Assembly (NCBI GenBank): GCA_030272585.1
Contig: BSYQ01000001.1
Span: forward strand, 62,001 to 126,000
Length of the DNA: 64,000 bases
Origin: Bryopsis sp. KO-2023
Lineage: Eukaryota; Chlorophyta; Ulvophyceae; Bryopsidales; Bryopsidaceae
Direction: 5' to 3'
The notes under the pieces are model-generated. The model saw only the letters and a program-made list of their open reading frames with translations, was not told where the DNA came from and ran no database searches. Position 1 is the stretch's first letter. Every line of letters begins with the position of its first letter. Shown here in pieces: positions 11,792-22,809 of the stretch. The translations under genes and the position numbers were made by a program.

Positions 11792-13905
11792 ATGAATTTT
11801 GAGAGAAACTGCAATTACGTTTTTGTGGGATACTGTGCAAACTAGAGCAGTCGTTACTCCACTTTACCGCCAGATGAGGTCGACAAATACTGCCAGCTTC
11901 AACGGCCTGGATGAAGATGGGCTTTTAACAGTGAAGGTCCTGTGTATGAATTTGTACTTGAGGGAAGCAGTTCGGGTTTAATTTCAGAAGGAAAAGAGGA
12001 TATGTGACCTTGGAAGAGGCACTCATCTCGACCAGGCTTATCTGACACAAGTCTTTGGCGTGATCTGTTCACACAACCTTGGGACACCAAATCTTGAGTC
12101 AGCCGTGAATGGGAAGAGTGATGGTTGTGAACAATGGAACTTTTGTCTCGCCATGGTGAAGTAAGGAGTGGAAAGTAGCTTCGCTTTCGGGAATAAAGTG
12201 GATGAAAAGTTTGTAGTATTTTAGAAACACATGCAGCAAACACTGCAGGCATTTTAAAGACTCAGGCCTCCTCAAATGAACTACAACCCCAAAAAGCCTT
12301 GTTTGGCCGACTCAGACACCCAACAGTCATCCCAAACTGAGAAGATAAACTAAGAGGGAAGGCATACAAAAAGCGTTCCAAGGACATTGTAAAACTTAGC
12401 TGAAGAGCTGTGCAGAATTTCCTGAAATAAATTAAAAGGCCAGCTCCCCGAAAGTTTGCTCCAAAAGCGGTTTTGGTTTTCGGGGTCTCTGACAGAAAAT
12501 GCCGTTCAAGTCAAGGCGGCACGTGCACTGGGAGGAACAAACACCAACACATGTCACCACTAGGTTGAACAAACAAGTCCCTCCACCTCCTCCATCACTT
12601 TCACCTCCACCCCCTTCAGTTTTTAAGGCTCTATAGATCCTATTGTGAGAGTGCAATCAAAACAAGCGAAGGGTTGGGTTTTTTGAAAGAAATCACAATA
12701 AGAGTGTTACAGTCAAGGAAGGAATCGCGTGGCGCTCGTTAAAAAAAAGCGTCTAAAGATGGAGAGGTTGGGCCACGGGATGTTTTTGTTGGAGCCAGCC
12801 AAAAACAGTAAATCCAGCTGGATCCTGTTTCATCATGAATGATTCTGCTCTCTTCGCAACACAAACATCGACAGAATTGTTCGATCAAATGTTCACGGAC
12901 AATGGGAACGGTAAAAGACAAGTGCAGCCGACCATGCTCCAGCCCATCTAACATTTACACACACGGTGCCTCAGGCATGTACACACCACACAGTCTGGTG
13001 TCCAGACAACCTGGCGCACTGCGCTCGTATAGAGATCGTCCTCCTAATCCAAACACCGAAACACAGGGCTTGATTTCCTTGTTCCACAAACACCACCACC
13101 GACACACAGGGCTCGTAACTCCCAATCACAGTCACCGCCGCCAAAAAATTATTTTCAAATCCGTTGTTCACCGTGGCAGCGCGCACGGTGGGTCTGGTCC
13201 ACAGTATTGTGGACTGTAGATTTCGTGCTTTTGGTTCGATAACTGCCAGTGGACCAGAGTATGGAAGGAAGCTAAGCAATTGTACCAGAGCCAGCAACAT
13301 TGTGCGTTTCCGGTGGCCATTCGGTCCAGAATGCTCTTCACGTTCGATTTGAACGGACAAACAAACACAGTAACGCAAAGGTGCACCACCCCCATCTCTG
13401 TCACACACCCCACTCTGCCACAGCCCTCGTCTAAGATACCTAAGGTCTACACCCCACCCCACCCCACCCCACCCCACCCCACCCCACCCCACCCCACCCC
13501 ACCCCACCCCACCCCACCCCACCCCACCCCACTCAACACACAGGTCTGTAATAAGGAACCAATCGAAATCGAGTAATCTTGTAATCTTTGTTACAAATCC
13601 ACCGTCTACATACCTGGACGCAGCTAACTCGCCCCTGGTTCCCATACCTTGTAATCATATCTATCCACATTTCCACCAGATAAAATGCCTTGAATCAGGC
13701 TCACCTTAGCTCTATTTATACATTAGATGGGTGTGAATACCTTGAAGTGCTTCAAAAAAACGTAAACTGGGTAAACTCAAAAAATACCCTTTTCAACCCA
13801 TTCATGGACCTCAAATATTCAAACGGCCTAACACACAAGTGGAAACCAAATGGTGCTTCAGTCATTAGCTGAATTGGATTCCAAGTACTCGCCAATGCTT
13901 GCATG
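11792..13905. other. Gene-poor intergenic stretch
   Basis: About 2.1 kb between the end of COX16 and the 3' end of the next leftward gene. I see no ORF with convincing protein character; the longest frames run through the ACCCC repeat or are unsupported. Part near 11792-12450 is probably COX16 3' untranslated sequence. A pyrimidine-rich patch around 12580-12620 and the pentanucleotide repeat at 13451-13531 are the only notable structures. Confidence 0.55.
13451..13531. repeat. (ACCCC)16 tandem repeat
   Basis: Sixteen essentially perfect copies of ACCCC follow one another between a unique left flank and ACTCAAC on the right. The complementary strand is GGGGT repeated, with four consecutive guanines per unit, so it could fold as stacked G-quadruplexes. 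It resembles a G-rich telomere-like or regulatory microsatellite but is short and interstitial. Translations through it are artefacts. Confidence 0.97.
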
Positions 13906-15854
13906 TCATGCTCCGTATTTCTTAGACCTGGCCAACTTATAAGCAATCTCCGGCAACAGATGCCCAGCAAGAATTCCAGAATTGCTTCTGGGCAGGCAAA
14001 CACAATCCATTTGGTCCCTTCTTATCACCCCCTTCAATCTCTGAACCATCAGCAGAGGACGCCCCAAATCTACTTCGACAAAATCTTCTCCCCGAAACTC
14101 AAAACTCTGTTTTGGACGAAGAACCTTGGTAAAATCGAAACCATCTGCTGGTCGACTAACACCCCCATGTTTGATGGCAATGGATCCACCACCAGGGGTG
14201 AGACGCTGGTCATTCGCAACAGCAGGGCAATCGAGCACTACGCACACCAACACGCCTGCCAAGACCCCACTTCGATTGTCCAAATCTCTCAAGATGCTGT
14301 CGATCCACTCCACCCACTTACTACTGTGCTGGCTTGGACTTTGCTGGGTGAAATTTTTCTTTGAGTTTTCAGTTGTATCTTCATTGCCACAGGGAAAAGG
14401 TAGAGATCCATCAACATGGATGAGGGCGAAGTCCTGATCACCATCCAGTGTCTTTTCTTCACTTGACACACCTTCCAGGCAAGAAAACTATATCACCCAT
14501 TAACATTTTCTCCAATTTCACACATTTGAAAGTTTTCTGCAGCAAACTGTCTGGCAAAAAGGAGGCCAAAAGGAGGCCAAAAGGATCCCTCTTAGCTGCT
14601 ATGACATTCAATGTAAATGGTTCCAATGAAAATGGTACAACTTACAAAGCAACCGACTTCTGCGTAACTCATTGCCCAACTAGTCTCTCCAAGTTCTACT
14701 TCTACAGCCCGATTGCAATCAGGACAGTCAGACCATTTATCCACTGGTGGTTTAGCTGGACCAAACTTTCTTGTCATATCGTTGAACAGTGCCCTAGTGA
14801 AACTCCCCAGTTCTGGGAGGTACATATCAAATCAGTTGCCTACCCAGGTATTGCGAAACAGTGCTTGCCATGCAGTCCAGGCCTGAGTTTGAATTCATGT
14901 CTCCCAACTGCTCCAAGCCCACTTTTCTACCCAGCTGAATGACATTTGCACAGTTTGACGCCACCCCTCCATGCATTCCCATAAACCTGGATCATTCAAA
15001 AAAAATATGTATTCCTTGGAAGGAAGGTCGGGGGAGAAAGCTTCTTTGTTGAGTAAAAACACAGAAAATTTTAGTGCAATGCCTAACTGTCAATATGCAT
15101 CCCTTCAACATCTTTTCTTCTCCTCATCTCAAGTTTTCCCATCCTCCTCCCACAAAAAAAGTCAGATTTAAAACCAAAACAAGTCGAAATAAAATTGAGA
15201 CACAGGTCAAGAAACAAGAAACTATCACACATTGCGTACCTATCTTCAAGGAGATCATAACTCTCGGTGGCCGTGCCCTCAGCCTGTCGTTTTCATAGAA
15301 TTTGCTTTTCTCACAACATGAGACAATTTCTGATTGACTGGAAAAAGCTGAGTATGTTTGATTCGTTCGATCTTGCATTTTAGGGTAGCATTTGGAGAGC
15401 TCTACCTTGTATGGATTGATGATTTGAGCCACACAACTCAGTCCCTGGTTTACGGGAGAAGGATCTGTCAGTTGCATAAACAATCCAAGAGTAACAGTGA
15501 GGCTGCCAAAACGAATCATCTAAAGACGTCACATCATCTTGACGACCGAAATATTGTTCTCACAACGCAGCGACCCAGGCCAAATGTACCTTCGAAAGTG
15601 TTTCGTCGGACGGCCACTAAGCTTGTAGATCCATCTCTTGCGATGCCATCGAGGTGAGGGCACTCCAAGGCGGCCTGTTCGATCCCTGTCGCTACGACCA
15701 GCAAACATTTCGGCGGCGGTTCTTGCCTGGCCGCAACTTCACCGATACCCCACTCCGGTGCGGCGCTAGGGAAAGGCGACAAGGAACCGAACTGCAGGGG
15801 GTCGAGACACACCCTACAATCGCACGTAACCACTCTGCGGCGCGCCCTGGGCAT
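13906..15854 (-). CDS. Phosphoglycerate mutase/alkaline-phosphatase-like protein (plant-type, function unknown)
   Basis: Coding character appears in leftward blocks at about 15854-15560, 15519-15285, 14989-14850, 14820-14640 and 14470-13906. The first block contains LLVVATGIEQAALECPHLDG, which recalls the metal-site start of cofactor-independent phosphoglycerate mutase-like proteins (a DG...tPnLD..A pattern). The last contains DFALIHVDG, RPKQSFEFRGE and ends SKKYGA. From memory, a conserved uncharacterised plant protein shows a similar R-P-x-Q-S motif and KYGA ending; this recollection is the main support. Exon joins are not fully resolved: the best-looking joins at 15560/15519 and 14850/14815 would need introns of only about 36 to 45 bases, far shorter than elsewhere in the window. 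The start may be the ATG at 15854 or lie upstream. The order of blocks is firmer than the function. Confidence 0.45.
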
Positions 15855-17594
15855 TTTCGATTCGATTGTGTTCTACTGCCGATTTGTTCCTTGCATTCCA
15901 TGTGTTCAAAAGTTGGGCGATCCGTTTACGTAACTTGGTGACTGCGGGTGTAAGTACGCTGGTATTCCGAGTTGATGTACGATGTGAGAGGTTCAAGGTC
16001 AACTACAGGAGAAATACAGATCTCTACTACGCTGAATATGCTTGCCCGGCAGAAACGGCCAGGGAGGCGTTTGATTTGGACTCCTTTACAGGCGAGCGAG
16101 CCGCGACAAAAATGTGGGACCACCACCAATCTCTGCGACGCCCCTTTTCTTGCGCTAATACTCCCTTTCTGTCTACGGCAAATCATCTTAAAAAACACCA
16201 CGGCCTATTTCGATCTCACAAAGGCTCCTCGCACGCACACATCTTTCCGGGTTTTTTTTTTTTTATAATCCGAACAACTGTCTCTCTGCACCTCCAAAGT
16301 TCATAAATCCAAATACTAACAAATCTGGCCCCCATTGCGTTCCCATGGAAACCCCCAATTATCCTTCTTTCCCCTATAACCCCCAAACCCCCTCCCCTCC
16401 CGGTCCCCCACTCGTTAACCCCCTGGCTCCCGTTTCAGAACAAAATCAAGCTCATCTCGTCCAACATCGGCACTCCTCCAAACTACAGTACAGAAAAAGT
16501 TCAACAACCACCACACCCCCCTTTTACTGTTTTCCACCAACCCCCCCAAAAAGAAGGTATCCCTCTCCCCCTCCCCGCTCCAATAACCCCCCGAAATAAA
16601 AACACACACACACCAAAGGAAACCAATCAACGAGCAAAAGAGTGTCGCCTATCTGCCCCCAATTTTTTCGAAAAATTTCTCTCTTCTTTTCTTTTTCTCC
16701 ATCTACCCCACGAAAGACCCTCAAATATTATGTTTTCAAGTCCTTTTTATTCGTTCCCCTCGAAAAAAAACAATTGTGTGATTCGGTTGTGACGACTGGA
16801 AGACAAAACTCAGTCCTCGTTCCACTTGACCCCCCATTTTTTGCTTTGTTTTTGTTCCAAATTCAAACTCCTGCATCCCAACAAAAAGAAAACACAAACA
16901 CTCGGAAAACCCCCTTCACTGAGCGAAAACCTGATGCTGTCAAGTCAAGAACTCGCCACCGCCTCCCATTACATTGCTCCCACTACCCATCGTGTTTTCT
17001 CTCTAAATTCTGTGAGTAGAAGTCGCGATTTTTAGGGTCTTATCCCTATCGAGCTCGAGGGCCGAGGGCAGGTAAGTTTATAAAAAAAAAAAAGCCTCCA
17101 AAATCAAATCCAGAGACCGAAAGATATGTGTTGTTTTGTTTTCACCTCCGTTGTCTCTCTTTTTTTCCCCCGAAAAAGAAGGTTTGCATCTCATTTTGTT
17201 TTCTCTTTCTTTTTTTCTCTCTCTGTTCACCCATGTGCTTGAAAACCAAATCCCCCCCCCCCCCCCTCCCCCCAATTTTACCAAGACACCAACAACCTAC
17301 CGATAACACCTCCTGACATTCCCTGACAATGAAAATTCTTCCTTGTTCTCTCTTTTTCTTTTTTTTTCTCCATTGCCCCATTAAATCGGACACTCTCTGT
17401 ACCCTCCCCTATAACGTAGCGACTGAATGCAAACAACCACGACAAATTCTAAAAACAGCGGTTTCGTCATTCTGTGCCGCCAGACCGTAATCAAAATGAA
17501 ACGACTCTATGACGTTGGTTATGGCCCCAACGGTGGCGAGCCAGGGGCTGTAGGGCCAGCACCTCCTTTCCTCCCTCCGACAATTATCGGTTCA
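15855..17594. other. Intergenic, pyrimidine-rich region
   Basis: No supportable exon was found. From about 16340 to 17400 the + strand is strongly C- and T-rich, with runs such as a 17-base C tract near 17253 and many T tracts. The GC-richer part at 15600-15950 is probably the 5' flank of the leftward mutase-like gene. The right end holds the 3' untranslated region of the RRM gene. Confidence 0.5.
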
Positions 17595-19638
17595 TTAGTA
17601 CCCAGAGTACCTTGCGCGTTCTTCTCCGGTTGAAGCAAAAATTTCAATGTACCTGTGCAACATCCCCTCTTGTTAAAACCGATCATCATATTCATCATAA
17701 GTTTTGTTCCTATGGACAAATGCTTTCACAATAGCAAATTCAACATATAAATCTATCATGGTTCTTCATACACAGGGGCCATATCCAAGAAACAAAGCCC
17801 CACATCTACCCCAATGTAGAGAGAAAAAAAACGAGGCAGACTACTGGGATCGGTCGTGACGATGACAGACCCGACACCAGTTCCCTAATTTCCATGCATG
17901 GCAATAAAAAGTTTCTTTTCCCTAATTGGTAGATGTTCAACATCGCTCAAAAACGGCACAACGAATGGCATGATGCTTTTTCAGCCTGGATGTGCTGCGT
18001 TCGATGAAAAGAAAGATTGTTTCATGACAATGTCCAGACTTCTCTGGGGTATTAACCTTGTTCCCATCATCTGTCTATCCTTAGTCATTGCAGCATGAGC
18101 ATCTTCGGGGGATGCAAAATCAACGAATGCTAACCCGCTAGGGCGCCCATAATCCGTTACAATGAAAACGCTGCAATCATAATCAAACAGAAATGTGGTT
18201 ATCTACTGACGAAGACGTTCTCTCACACAGCCACCATGATATCAAACCCCTCCAAAGTATATTCATCAAGTGTGCTCATTGCAGTCCACAAAATTTAATT
18301 TCTTTGTCTTTTCGCACCAGTACAGGGAATCCAAGATGAATCACCATGGTGCCCTACTGTCAACATTCAATGTGTGGATGAGGCCAGCCAACAACTCACC
18401 TTTCCGTTGTGATAGGTGTAATTTGAACTGTTCCATCATTGAACCAACTAACAATATCCTCTGCATTCACACTGAATGGCAGCCCTCTAAGCCTCAGGAC
18501 CGACGAAGTTGGCACTCCATTATTCTGCGAGCCTCCGTCCCCTCCATACGCCGGGGACCTTCGAGGCCTGCTGTCCGTCACTTGATAAGGCACTGGGCCG
18601 TCCGTCATCTCTGCCACCACAGCTCGGTAATAATCCTACGATCGGAAAGTGGGGCCCACAGGGTCGTCATCGACCAGTTCTCGAGGCGAAAAACGTTCCG
18701 AGTGGGCGGAAAACACGAAAGTAGAAAGTTGTCTTCGGAGCAGTTTTTTATCCCGTCCGTTACGTAACGACGGACAGCCACAACTGTCGGGACGAGGAAA
18801 GAACGCGACGGCCTCGTCGCAATACGGGGGAGGGGGGGACGAGTACCACGTGTCCTTCGAAAACAAGAGATCTGGGTTTGAGGCTTGGCTTCGCGGGACG
18901 TGGAGTTCCGCGGCTATGCAGTGGTGTATATTTCCGCAATACATAGATGGACAACAGCGTCCAAGTCCGCTAGGACGCCTCCCAGGCGGAGAGTCAATCA
19001 AGCGAACACCCAGGTGCAAACTCCACACCGGAAACCCTCAAACACACAGATCCCTGTTGTCGAGATGCTTTCCGAACGAGTCGCTCGCACAAGTTTTACA
19101 GCACAGCGGGCCTTACCAGTTTTTTGGCCTTGAAGATTTCGATGTAGCGGCGTCCCATGTAGCTTTTGTTTTTGGTGAGAGCCATGTCCACGGCCATTGG
19201 CGATGCTAACACGACATAAGCCTCCCCAGAAAACCGACCTTCCCGTTTTACCATCAAGATATCCACAGTTTCGCCACCCTGAGGCCCCCGAATACCGAAA
19301 CAAAACCAGCGTGAACAATCCACTTCACACCTCTCACAACTCAGCGCTAACCGACCACGCCAATTATCGCGACCACTCGGGGCTCGACGAACACACGACT
19401 CATCGAAACGCTAATTCCATGTACCAGACTCACCACGAACGTATGAACAAGCTCAATACTCGGCTTTTCTTCTCACCAGAAATAGCCTTATTTCGTCTTC
19501 TGATACGTGAAAAGGCAGCCCCCTCAGTCTAACACAAGGGAACACTCTTTCGTACCCCATACCCATACCGATGGGGCTCATCGCCATCCCAACGCCCATC
19601 GGCATGGGGTCAGGGCTGTAGTACTCGTGGCCCGACAT
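17595..19638 (-). CDS. hnRNP H/F-like RNA-binding protein with two quasi-RRMs
   Basis: Five exons read leftward: 19638-19479, 19279-19119, 18636-about 18399, 18174-about 18048, and about 17647-17595. The start [12 protein letters not shown] opens a short Met/Gly/Pro-rich leader. Domain 1 has [16 protein letters not shown], then [11 protein letters not shown] and [11 protein letters not shown]. Domain 2 repeats this with [27 protein letters not shown] and [13 protein letters not shown]. The phrases RLRGLPF, GEAYV and RYIEIF are diagnostic of quasi-RRMs of the hnRNP H/F, GRSF1 and ESRP group, which bind G-tracts through loops rather than the beta sheet and act in splicing or RNA processing. Exon 3 to 4 and 4 to 5 joins keep phase (AG + C, AG + G). 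The last exon is tiny, about 17 codons, ending ARYSGY. The protein is compact, near 240 residues, with no third RRM. Confidence 0.85.
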
Positions 19639-20141
19639 ATTATCTCGAAGCGAGAAAGGAAAAAAAGCGGCCCCACTGTCAAACCCAAGCAACGAACACG
19701 TTGAGGCAACAACCAAACCAGCCCCTTCGGCGCTACTCCCTCAGCCCTCTCTCTGAACGCCAAAGCACAAGAACAACAGTCCACACATGTGAGACTGACA
19801 CATGGGCGGCGATGGGACGTTGAGGACAAATTCACCAAAATTTTCCATTTGGGGGCTCCATGTCGGGCTGCGGTGCTCCCCCGTCTTCCACATGCTTTGG
19901 GGATGGATATTTTTGGTTCGATGTTTCACCTGCGTCTAATGTACTGTCCCATTAGCAAGTCAGTTCGTCCATTCAGCGCATCTTGATCCCAACATCCCGA
20001 AAAGAAGCGGCGTGAATGACACCACACAAGCGCAATCGAGAAAAACGTGTGCAAACCTGGCTGGGGTTCGCTCCAAATGTGCATGAATTGATCTAACAAA
20101 AGAGAACGCAGAGCGGTTCTGCACATGTTGTCACCTCCAAC
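19639..20141. promoter_or_regulatory. Divergent intergenic region between RRM gene and OB-HTH gene
   Basis: Only 503 bases separate the two ATGs, which point away from each other. Both promoters therefore share this stretch or overlap. No ORF with protein character crosses it and no clear core promoter element was recognised. Confidence 0.4.
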
Positions 20142-21146
20142 ATGAGCTTTCTTCGCCGATTGGCTCGCTTTTCGCCGGCAAAAACGGGACTGGCCCCCGT
20201 CGTTTACATCGAGAGCGTGCTCTCAAATGGAAGACTCCCTCTTTCGCCGCTTTTGCATGATTCGTGGCCAATGGGTAGGACCTGGCTGAGTGACGCTCCT
20301 GGAGAGGAACATTCCCCTGCCGGTTTCAAGACAGTTCCATACACTGTGGAGCTTGCAAACCTGGTGACTCTGCCAGGGGTGGTTCTAAAAGAGCCGAAGG
20401 AGGCAAGAGGACGATCTAGAACATACCTCAAATTGGATTTGGTGTGCCCTGTCAAGGGAGGAAAATTCTTCGACAGGGTTGGAGTCTTTTTCAGCGATTC
20501 GATGATACAAAGGATAAGCAGTCATGTGAAAGTCAATGACGAAGTGGTGGTGAAAGGGGAATTGCATTCATTCAATGGCGCAATAACTATCGATGGTTCA
20601 GATGTTGCTTTTCTGGAAAAAGGAACTGGGCCGGTTCCACAATCGGTGGTGGAGACGAAAATCAAAGAAATTGCAAAGGAAGGAAGCAAAACCCCATCAA
20701 AGCCACTGTCGACTTGTATGGAGCTGTACAACAGTGGGATGGACTGGATCAAGGTGGCTGAGGAAGTTGGGGTAAAACCCTCGACTGTGTTGGGATACCT
20801 TGGGGATTGCTACTCAGAAGGAAAGAATGTTGATATCAATAGAATATGTAATGATGCAATGCTGGGGTCCTCGGATTCCAGTGAATTCCTCCACATCGAC
20901 ATGTTTGTGAAGGCCATCAAGGAGGAGGGTGTCACTGGGGATTTTATGAGGAGAGAAAAAATGAAAAAAGTGGTGGAGAGGGTGAGGCAGACAGCAGGGA
21001 GCGAAAAGCTAAACTTGCAGGAGGAAATTGGAAAAAAGAGGGAGATTGGTGCGCTTGTTTTTGCCCAGGTCAGGATTGTTCATGCAATGATGCTTCGTGG
21101 CCTGCCATTGGAGGGCAAGAGCACGGAGGAGAGTGCGCCTTTTTGA
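20142..21146 (+). CDS. OB-fold single-stranded-DNA-binding-type protein fused to RecQ-type HTH_40 domain
   Basis: A single uninterrupted 334-codon frame, the only clearly intronless gene of its size here. Residues 1-60 start MSFLRRLARFSPAK, basic and Ser/Ala-containing, consistent with an organelle targeting peptide. Residues about 66-160 resemble an SSB-type OB fold: YTVELANLVTLPGVV as the first strand, then YLKLDLVC, FDRVGVFF, VNDEVVVKGEL and GAITIDGSDVAFL, matching the order of strands in bacterial and organellar SSB/OSB proteins. Residues about 187-245 match the small helix-turn-helix found at the C-terminus of some RecQ helicases (HTH_40): CMELYNSGMDWIKVAEEVG, then VKPSTVLGYLGDCYSEGKNV. 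The remaining 90 residues are helical and charged, possibly a second HTH-like repeat. Likely role is organellar DNA maintenance, inferred only. No helicase domain is present. Confidence 0.7.
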   Translation: MSFLRRLARFSPAKTGLAPVVYIESVLSNGRLPLSPLLHDSWPMGRTWLSDAPGEEHSPAGFKTVPYTVELANLVTLPGVVLKEPKEARGRSRTYLKLDLVCPVKGGKFFDRVGVFFSDSMIQRISSHVKVNDEVVVKGELHSFNGAITIDGSDVAFLEKGTGPVPQSVVETKIKEIAKEGSKTPSKPLSTCMELYNSGMDWIKVAEEVGVKPSTVLGYLGDCYSEGKNVDINRICNDAMLGSSDSSEFLHIDMFVKAIKEEGVTGDFMRREKMKKVVERVRQTAGSEKLNLQEEIGKKREIGALVFAQVRIVHAMMLRGLPLEGKSTEESAPF

Positions 21147-22809
21147 TGTTTACACTTTGATGGAGCTTGGTCTAATCAGGAGGTCCTGGAATAGAGTTTG
21201 CTAGAATTGTAGAATCCATTTAGAGTTTTTTGATATGCTATTGTGAGAAAGAGAGAGGATCTTTGATTTGTGGGTGCAGTTTTGTTTATGTTGAAGATCA
21301 CATCTATGAATTTTTCACGGATGCGATGGGTTCGATTCATTGAAAATCAGACATGTGGATTGGAAAAAGAGCTTGTGGCACAGCTTGTGTACCTTTGTAT
21401 TCACTTGAAATTTGAAATCCCATGGAAGTTATAAATACACTTCTGGTTTCTTGGACCAAGGTGAGGGGTCCCCAAGAGTCTCATCCACTGTCTGAATGAG
21501 TGAGTGGTGCATGCCCAGGTCACAATATTGCGTTCAACTGTTGATTTGTACAAGTGAAGATGATGGAAATGATCCCATCATGGTGTTTCCCCAAACAATT
21601 TGATAGAAATTTCACAGCATCGAAAGCTGTTTCTGGCACGCACCTGATCCAGATGTCAACACATGGCTGTGTACCACATTTTTCCATACGAGGATTTATT
21701 CTATCACCAGCTGTGTTAGTACAAGTGTTCAGATATTTTCAACAATATCACGCAATGTCAATACTGATGGCATGTTGCTTCATATTTGTAGACATTTGCC
21801 CATCAAATGCTTCTGGCCTGGTTTCAAATCTTCCAAGTTTTCACACTACGTAAATTTAAATTCTGGCTCATACATAATTCTACAAACAAACAAACATCAA
21901 TTACATCAACCTGTAACCAAACCAAACCAAAAATTACATGCACAGAAGCCCGGGCCTCTACCTGTAACACTTTAGTGTCATGTCCAGATTAAAAAAAATT
22001 GTTTAAGAAAATAGTGGTGGGACAGCATTCGCTCAGAAAGTTGGTTGACTATAATGGAAATTAATCATTAATCATTTGTGAATTTGTGAATTTTATTAGC
22101 TCAGAAGGCTAAAACCGTCTCAATTCAGAAGATTGGTGTATACCCATTATACAAAGGTAAGATAGATTTTTTATTTTACTGCAAACGCAGAAAGAGAAGT
22201 CGAAAATCAGAAAAAAAGGAACAAAAGCAGAAAACAATCTTAAGAGGAACACTCTTGCACACTCCAGTGCAGAGAGTTTGTGTGCACAACTATTTTATTT
22301 ATCATCCCAACACTGCGCCCATTACAAATAATGTCCAGAAATAAACCCAAACAAATACCCCTAAATTCAAACCCAATGCACCTCCTGCCCAGCCAACAGA
22401 GCAATATATTGCTGCCTTGAGAAACAATCAACAAAAAACGAACTTGCTCAAGCTCAACCAAAAAAAATCACCGCACTCAAGGGAGAGTACATCTTCTTCT
22501 TTATTTCAGAAATTTCCCTATCCAACCTTCCTTTATCATTCCTATTCCATTTTCATTTTAATTCACGGGAAAACACCATCTGCTCCTCCCCAATCCATAA
22601 AACTAAAAGCAGCACTACTCCCCATTTTCTCAAAACATATGATTTTTAAAACAACAATAAGAGTTGGCTGTCTATGGCTGTGCAGGCAGGAGGCAAAGGT
22701 CCGCCACAAATCTCGAAACACTAAACTAGAACCGAACTTATATATCAATCTTCTTTCTTAGAAATCCAATCTGCTTGCTTCCATTAAAAAAGAGCTTGTG
22801 TGGCTGTTT
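21147..22809. other. AT-rich intergenic stretch
   Basis: This holds the 3' flank of the OB-HTH gene (about 21150-21450) and the 3' flank of the leftward fasciclin gene (about 22500-22809). Between them the sequence is AT-rich with poly-A/T tracts and no convincing exon on either strand. Confidence 0.55.

Noticed and set aside
13280..13576. Open frames through the ACCCC repeat on both strands (Thr/Pro/His and Gly/Val/Trp repeats)
   Set aside because: They exist only because a 5-base repeat rarely creates stops; flanks have no protein character or splice logic.
15292..15519. MIRFGSLTVTLGLFMQL read as a secretory signal peptide starting a gene
   Set aside because: The frame is better explained as an internal exon of the mutase-like gene, since the block just upstream (15854-15560) carries its metal-site-like start.
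18649..19209. 186-codon + frame in the GC-rich part of the RRM gene
   Set aside because: It covers an RRM intron and runs antisense to exon 2; composition follows the opposite strand and no start or domain is convincing.
21330..21345. GGTTCGATTCA, resembling a tRNA B box
   Set aside because: No A box at suitable distance and no cloverleaf can be drawn around it.
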